6,995 nt of DNA from Candidatus Zipacnadia bacterium (GTDB taxonomy: Bacteria; Armatimonadota; Zipacnadia; Zipacnadales; Zipacnadaceae), in assembly GCA_029821215.1 (NCBI GenBank), contig JALGTV010000062.1, positions 1-6,995 of the forward strand, in the 5' to 3' direction. A program made the translations under genes and the position numbers. The notes beneath the pieces were generated by a model. The model was not told the DNA's origin. It made no database searches and saw nothing but the letters and a program-made list of their open reading frames with translations. Shown piece after piece: positions 6,775-6,995 of this stretch; the stretch's first letter is position 1; each line of letters opens with the position of its first letter.

Positions 6775-6940
6775 CATGACCCGCGCCCGTCCAGGTTACC
6801 AGTCGGTCCAAGTCAAACGGTAGGGGTTATCGCTTGGAGGAAACAGTGGCGGTGGAGAGCCATACTGATGTTAAGCATTGCCATTGAAGCCGACACTTGC
6901 GCGGCAGGTGGCACCTGACACAGCAGCCGTAGCCTAAGTC
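6775..6940 (+). other. Intergenic region downstream of the membrane-protein gene
   Basis: No convincing gene or intrinsic terminator (GC hairpin with T-run) is seen here. Only very short frames occur: 15 codons from 6776 without a ribosome site, and 13 codons from a GTG at 6846 that does have GGAGG five bases before it. The only other structure noted is the palindrome at 6905-6917. The lack of a terminator leaves open co-transcription of the membrane-protein gene with the gene starting at 6956. Confidence 0.4.
6905..6917. repeat. Perfect 6-bp inverted repeat (CAGGTG-G-CACCTG)
   Basis: A 13-base interrupted palindrome 38 bases before the GTG at 6956. It could be an operator half-site pair or a small hairpin (5-bp stem, 3-base loop). 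No T-run follows, so it is not a terminator. A palindrome of this size can also arise by chance. Confidence 0.35.
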
Positions 6941-6948
6941 AAGGAGGT
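6941..6948 (+). promoter_or_regulatory. Strong ribosome-binding site of the right-edge gene
   Basis: AAGGAGGT, a near-perfect anti-16S complement, lies seven bases before a GTG at 6956. It is the strongest evidence that a gene begins here. Confidence 0.75.
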
Positions 6949-6955
6949 AACAACA

Positions 6956-6995
6956 GTGAGCACGAGCACACACGACGAAGTAGCTAACAGATCAA
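6956..6995 (+). CDS. Start of an unidentified gene, cut by the window edge
   Basis: A GTG start follows an excellent ribosome site and the frame stays open for the 13 codons that remain (MSTSTHDEVANRS). The N-terminus is polar with no signal peptide or membrane segment, so the product probably starts in the cytoplasm. Too little is present to name a family. It lies on the same strand as the membrane-protein gene, about 180 bases after its stop. Confidence 0.6.
   Translation, partial: MSTSTHDEVANRS

Noticed and set aside
6846..6887. 13-codon frame from GTG with GGAGG five bases upstream
   Set aside because: Too short to call; sequence has no leader-peptide feature such as runs of one amino acid, and no attenuator hairpin follows.

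Overview
The window comes from an uncultured-looking, moderately GC-rich diderm bacterium. Two genes of the lipopolysaccharide transport bridge, lptC and lptA, lie together on the minus strand, which implies an outer membrane with LPS or a related glycolipid. Both proteins diverge from the proteobacterial forms: LptC is long and LptA carries a large acidic insertion. The phylum cannot be fixed from this sequence. A deep-branching diderm lineage such as Armatimonadota is only a guess.

Layout, left to right: lptA (minus, 4-948) and lptC (minus, 945-1658) overlap by four bases (ATGA) and form an operon whose continuation, probably lptB, would lie beyond the left edge. Upstream of lptC is a 170-base stretch that stays open in one frame from the stop of the next gene to a GTGA overlap with lptC. 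It may be a small unrecognised gene, a detached C-terminal tail, or chance. Next, on the same strand, is one very large gene (1829-5884, about 1350 residues) encoding a P-loop ATPase. Its motif order matches the DUF6079/PglY/BrxC-type ATPases known from BREX-type phage defence: Walker A, Walker B, a Q-E sensor strand, a PLHP motif, a long helical region and a late CPxCG zinc motif. No BREX methyltransferase, PglZ or other defence partner is present in the window.

The 5' end of the ATPase gene is the oddest spot. An excellent ribosome-binding site and ATG open a 19-codon frame whose TGA overlaps the TTG start of the ATPase frame. This is either a translationally coupled leader peptide or a frameshift in the real N-terminus.

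Across a divergent intergenic region of about 180 bases, the plus strand carries an AT-richer gene for a small membrane protein with three predicted transmembrane segments (6118-6774), not recognised. After another gap of about 180 bases with a short perfect palindrome, a strong Shine-Dalgarno and GTG open a further plus-strand gene (6956 on) that is cut by the window edge.

The Lpt genes form one functional unit, the periplasmic bridge. Nothing in the sequence ties the ATPase to them except shared strand and close spacing. If there is an undescribed system here, the candidates are the ATPase with its unusual leader and the unknown genes beside it.
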